From Orthonyx spaldingii (lineage: Eukaryota; Chordata; Aves; Passeriformes; Orthonychidae), in contig VZTJ01000620.1 of NCBI GenBank assembly GCA_013397795.1, forward strand, positions 186,001 through 250,000: a stretch of 64,000 bases of DNA. Direction: 5' to 3'. Of the stretch, positions 61,247 through 64,000 are shown piece after piece; within the stretch, counting starts at the first letter, position 1, and every line of letters begins with the position of its first letter. A program made the translations under genes and the position numbers. The notes beneath the pieces were generated by a model. That model was not told the origin of the DNA. It saw nothing but the letters and a program-made list of their open reading frames with translations, and did not search any database.

Positions 61247-61492
61247 TCATAGAACAGACTCATTAAGGATGGAAAAGCCCTCTAAGATCATCGAGTCCAA
61301 CCATTAACTCAGCACTGCTAAGTCCATCATTAAAACATAGCCCTAAATGCCACATCTTTTAAATCCCTCCAGGGATGGTGACTGCATCACTTCCCTGGGC
61401 AGCTGTGCCTGGTCACCCTTTCAGTGACAACATCTTTCCTAATATCCAATCTGAGTCTCCCCTGGCACAACTTGAGGCTGTTCCCTCATCAA
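61247..61492 (-). repeat. CR1 LINE 3' fragment
   Basis: ATCATAGAACAGACTCATTA, GATCATCGAGTCCAACCATT, CTCCAGGGATGGTGACTGCA. The same subfamily as the copy at 59310 but more diverged. Confidence 0.9.
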
Positions 61493-61955
61493 AAATCAGT
61501 CTTCAGCTAAAAAAACAGGACAGAACAAAAATTCTGAATCAGTAACTCTGCTGAAGAGCCATCTTCTTCTTCAAGAGTTGCTCCAGCAGAGACTTGGGAG
61601 ATATTTGTTTTCTCCCTGCCAGATTTCATGTCACTGTCACCTTTTGCCATGCTGCTAGAGCTGTTCAAAAATAAATCACAATGCCCTTTCTTTGGGGAAG
61701 CCTCTTCCTGCTTTCTTTGTTCTTCCAGAGCTTGCAAGAAGCCCTTCCATTTTTAATGAAACTGGTGGAAAACAACTGCATCAGAAAAAGCATAACTTTC
61801 TAAGAGTTATAATGCAGATCTCTGGAATCTGTTTCATTGGAACACCAAGTCTTACATGGTCCTATCACAGCTACTGGTCATGTCATGGTTTATTGCATGT
61901 AAATTAAGATTGTTCAGGCATGGATAGGCAAGGACTCCTTTCAACAAACAGAATG

Positions 61956-62040
61956 GTGGAATCAGAGAATGTTTTCAGTTGGAAGGGACCTTCAAGACCA
62001 TCTTGTTCCAAACCCCCTGCCATGGGCAGGGAAACCTGGA
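61956..62040 (-). repeat. CR1 LINE 3' terminus, antisense half of an opposed pair
   Basis: GGAATCAGAGAATGTTTTCA, GTTGGAAGGGACCTTCAAGA, then CCCCCTGCCATGGGCAGGGA. It is followed at once by a sense CR1 terminus. Confidence 0.9.
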
Positions 62041-62093
62041 ATGAGATCATCCTGAAAGTCCCATCCAACCCAAACCATTCTGTGATTCTGTGA
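62041..62093 (+). repeat. CR1 LINE 3' terminus, sense half of an opposed pair
   Basis: CCCATCCAACCCAAACCATT then CTGTGATTCTGTGA, an intact sense terminus only about 50 nt long. With the preceding copy the 3' ends point outward, giving a partly palindromic unit. Confidence 0.88.
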
Positions 62094-64000
62094 GTGTGAC
62101 AAAAAGGTAAAGGCTTTGAAACCTACTCCCAGTTCTGCAGATAGTTACAAAGCGATAAAAATGAAATTAGCTTAGAAATTATTCCAGATGTTGGATTTTG
62201 CCTTCTCCTATGGAGCTGCTGTGTTTCCACACCACCAAGTGACTCCCTTGGCAGTGGGTGCACGTGTGCAGTGTTGACCTCTGTGTGTGTGGTGTATATA
62301 AATGTAGGTACACACAGACACGGAATATGAATTTTTCCTGTTTCAGAACATCTCAGAATGTCAGATCTGTATTGATGCTTCTTACAGACTGTGTGTGAGA
62401 CCAACAAACACTTGCTCGGAATTCACTCCCTCCAGGCAAACTGCTTCAAATAAAGGTACCTGCATTTCCCAGCAAGCTGTGGGATAAGATTTTACTGGTT
62501 GCTATGTTCCTGTCCTGCTTTCTATTGTGTATATTTGATATACTTTCTGAATGATAACATAAAGTCAGATTACAGATTATATTTTTTTAAAATTTTTTAC
62601 CAAATCTGGTATAAGCAGGTTCCTACACTGGATTAAAATCACATGAAATTTTGACAGATCAGGTCTTAATTTGCATGATGTATTAATTAGTCATAGTTTC
62701 TTTATCTTACAGAATTTTGTCATTTGGTATGTAGCAGTGGTTTTTGCAGAAAATTATTTTCTTCCAGTGTAAGTTTTGTGCTTGTTTAATTTTGGAAGGC
62801 TTCAGATGTTTTAATTTAAAGTGTTAAACAGTGCACAGTACATTGCTCAGTTAATTGCATTATTTTTAATATAGAAGAGAGAAATGAAAAGAAAAAAAAA
62901 ATCCTTGATGCTCAGGAGGCAAAATCTTCCAAGAAAAAGGTTGAATTTGCAAACTTAAATATAAAATTTTTGGACCTATAGCATTTGATAAGTCTGAATT
63001 CAATAGTACCTTCTATACAAAATTGTTTGGGTTCATTAGTGCAAAGGTCAAAATTCAATTTAATAAGTGGCCAAAGTGAGGGACATTTATAGAGAAATGC
63101 AGCCCCTACATTTTAAGAAGAAAATGAGCTTGTTTGATGTCTGACTGGCTTTATTAACTGTTAATTACTTGGTTATAAAGTCACTATCAAAACCACAGGG
63201 TTTATATAAACTCTTCTTACCAGATTCATGAAAAAGTTTGCTACTCTGTGGTGGTCAATTTATCAAGACATTTTTATAAGGAACAATAAAAAGAGTCCGT
63301 GAGAGGCTGATTTGGATCCCAGTCCCTCCCGTGCCTCTGGTGGAGCTGCTTGGAGGAGCAACTGAAAGGGAGAAATTAAAATCAACAGATATTTAGTGGA
63401 TGCAAACTGTGATGTAAGAAATAGGAAAATAAGACTGTTTGGACATTATGGAAATTTGTACTCTTTCAGAATTTTAACCTTTTAATCTGCAATTAGGGTC
63501 CCTCAAACAGCAGATTTCACAGGTTAACATTTTAAAATTTCTTTTCATTACCAAGCTGCATTGGTTAATTTTTTAACTCTTTCTCTGAATAAACACAAAC
63601 ACAGAAAATACAGCCTTAACCACTGCTCCTTCAGTATTCTTTCTCTGCAGGCTGTTGAAACTTGAACGGTGAAATCTCAGAGGGGCTAGAAAATAGTAGA
63701 TCTTCATGCAGATATTATGAAAACTTTTAAAAAAACCCCACCAGTGGCAGTAAAGGGATTCATTATCTGCTGTTTTGGAAATTTCATTTGTTTTGACATA
63801 CTGTGTTTTATTTTTATAGCCTATTTTTAATTCTCATAGCAAAACTGAAAAAAAAAAAACCCTGAGCAACCAGGAAAAAAATGGAATTTAAAAAGACAGA
63901 CATTTTGGCATTCTCAGAAAGCAGAATCTATGGCACAGAGATTTCTTCTTCTGAATGTCACCTGTATTTCAAGGCATTGCAAAAGGTGTGAACAAACAAA

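Larger units (their letters stand above)
61000..64000. other. Non-coding tail of window
   Basis: AT-rich sequence with CR1 fragments at 61247-61492 and 61956-62093. If CCDC175 is real, this is intronic. No further exon is convincing. A block at 62398-62456 has splice-like ends but contains an in-frame TAA. Confidence 0.4.

Noticed and set aside
61733..61850. Strong acceptor CTTTGTTCTTCCAG followed by an open stretch
   Set aside because: Phase 0 meets a stop after 24 codons without a donor, and the alternative frame does not resemble CCDC175.
1..64000. tRNA, rRNA, CRISPR, prokaryotic or viral genes
   Set aside because: None seen on reading either strand; repeats are explained by CR1 fragments, microsatellites and assembly scars.

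Overview
This window looks like nuclear DNA from a bird. More than fifteen fragments share the CR1 LINE 3' end signature (ATTCTRTG-type termini, or the reverse complement beginning TCACAGAATCACAGAATGG). There is a pentanucleotide (TCTAT)n tract at the tail of one CR1, and the landscape is intron-rich and AT-leaning. Species cannot be fixed from the sequence. I see no prokaryotic operons, CRISPR arrays or viral genes.

The one gene I can reconstruct with confidence is the short, neuronal-type isoform of reticulon-1 (RTN1-C) on the + strand. Its isoform-specific first coding exon is at 27066-27126, followed by six reticulon-homology-domain exons at 39224-39431, 40276-40414, 41308-41377, 41764-41810, 41901-41959 and 42694-42736. 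All introns are GT-AG, the phases join without a break, and the spliced CDS is 627 nt (208 residues plus stop), the usual RTN1-C length. The 5' leader lies in a GC/CpG-rich zone that runs to about 28.1 kb, and it carries an upstream ORF. The 3' UTR contains several AATAAA signals between 43243 and 43494. No long RTN1-A/B-specific coding exon is visible in 1-26.8 kb. By known gene structure that stretch is probably intron of the long isoforms plus RTN1-C promoter-proximal DNA.

Downstream, 43.5-57 kb is intergenic with a cluster of CR1 fragments. From 57 kb on, two exon-like blocks (56995-57080 and 60845-60999, + strand) encode coiled-coil-like peptides. I tentatively assign them to the 5' part of CCDC175, which lies next to RTN1 on the same strand in mammals. 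The rest of that gene would be beyond the window or was not recognised.

Two assembly scars matter to a reader. A 41-N gap sits in an A-rich tract just upstream of RTN1-C, with near-duplicate flanks. A single N at 28742 sits between two copies of the same ~50-70 bp sequence. I did not find a convincing novel biological system. The best leads are the RTN1-C uORF, the candidate CCDC175 exons, the compact CpG patch around RTN1 exon 2, and possible REST half-sites.
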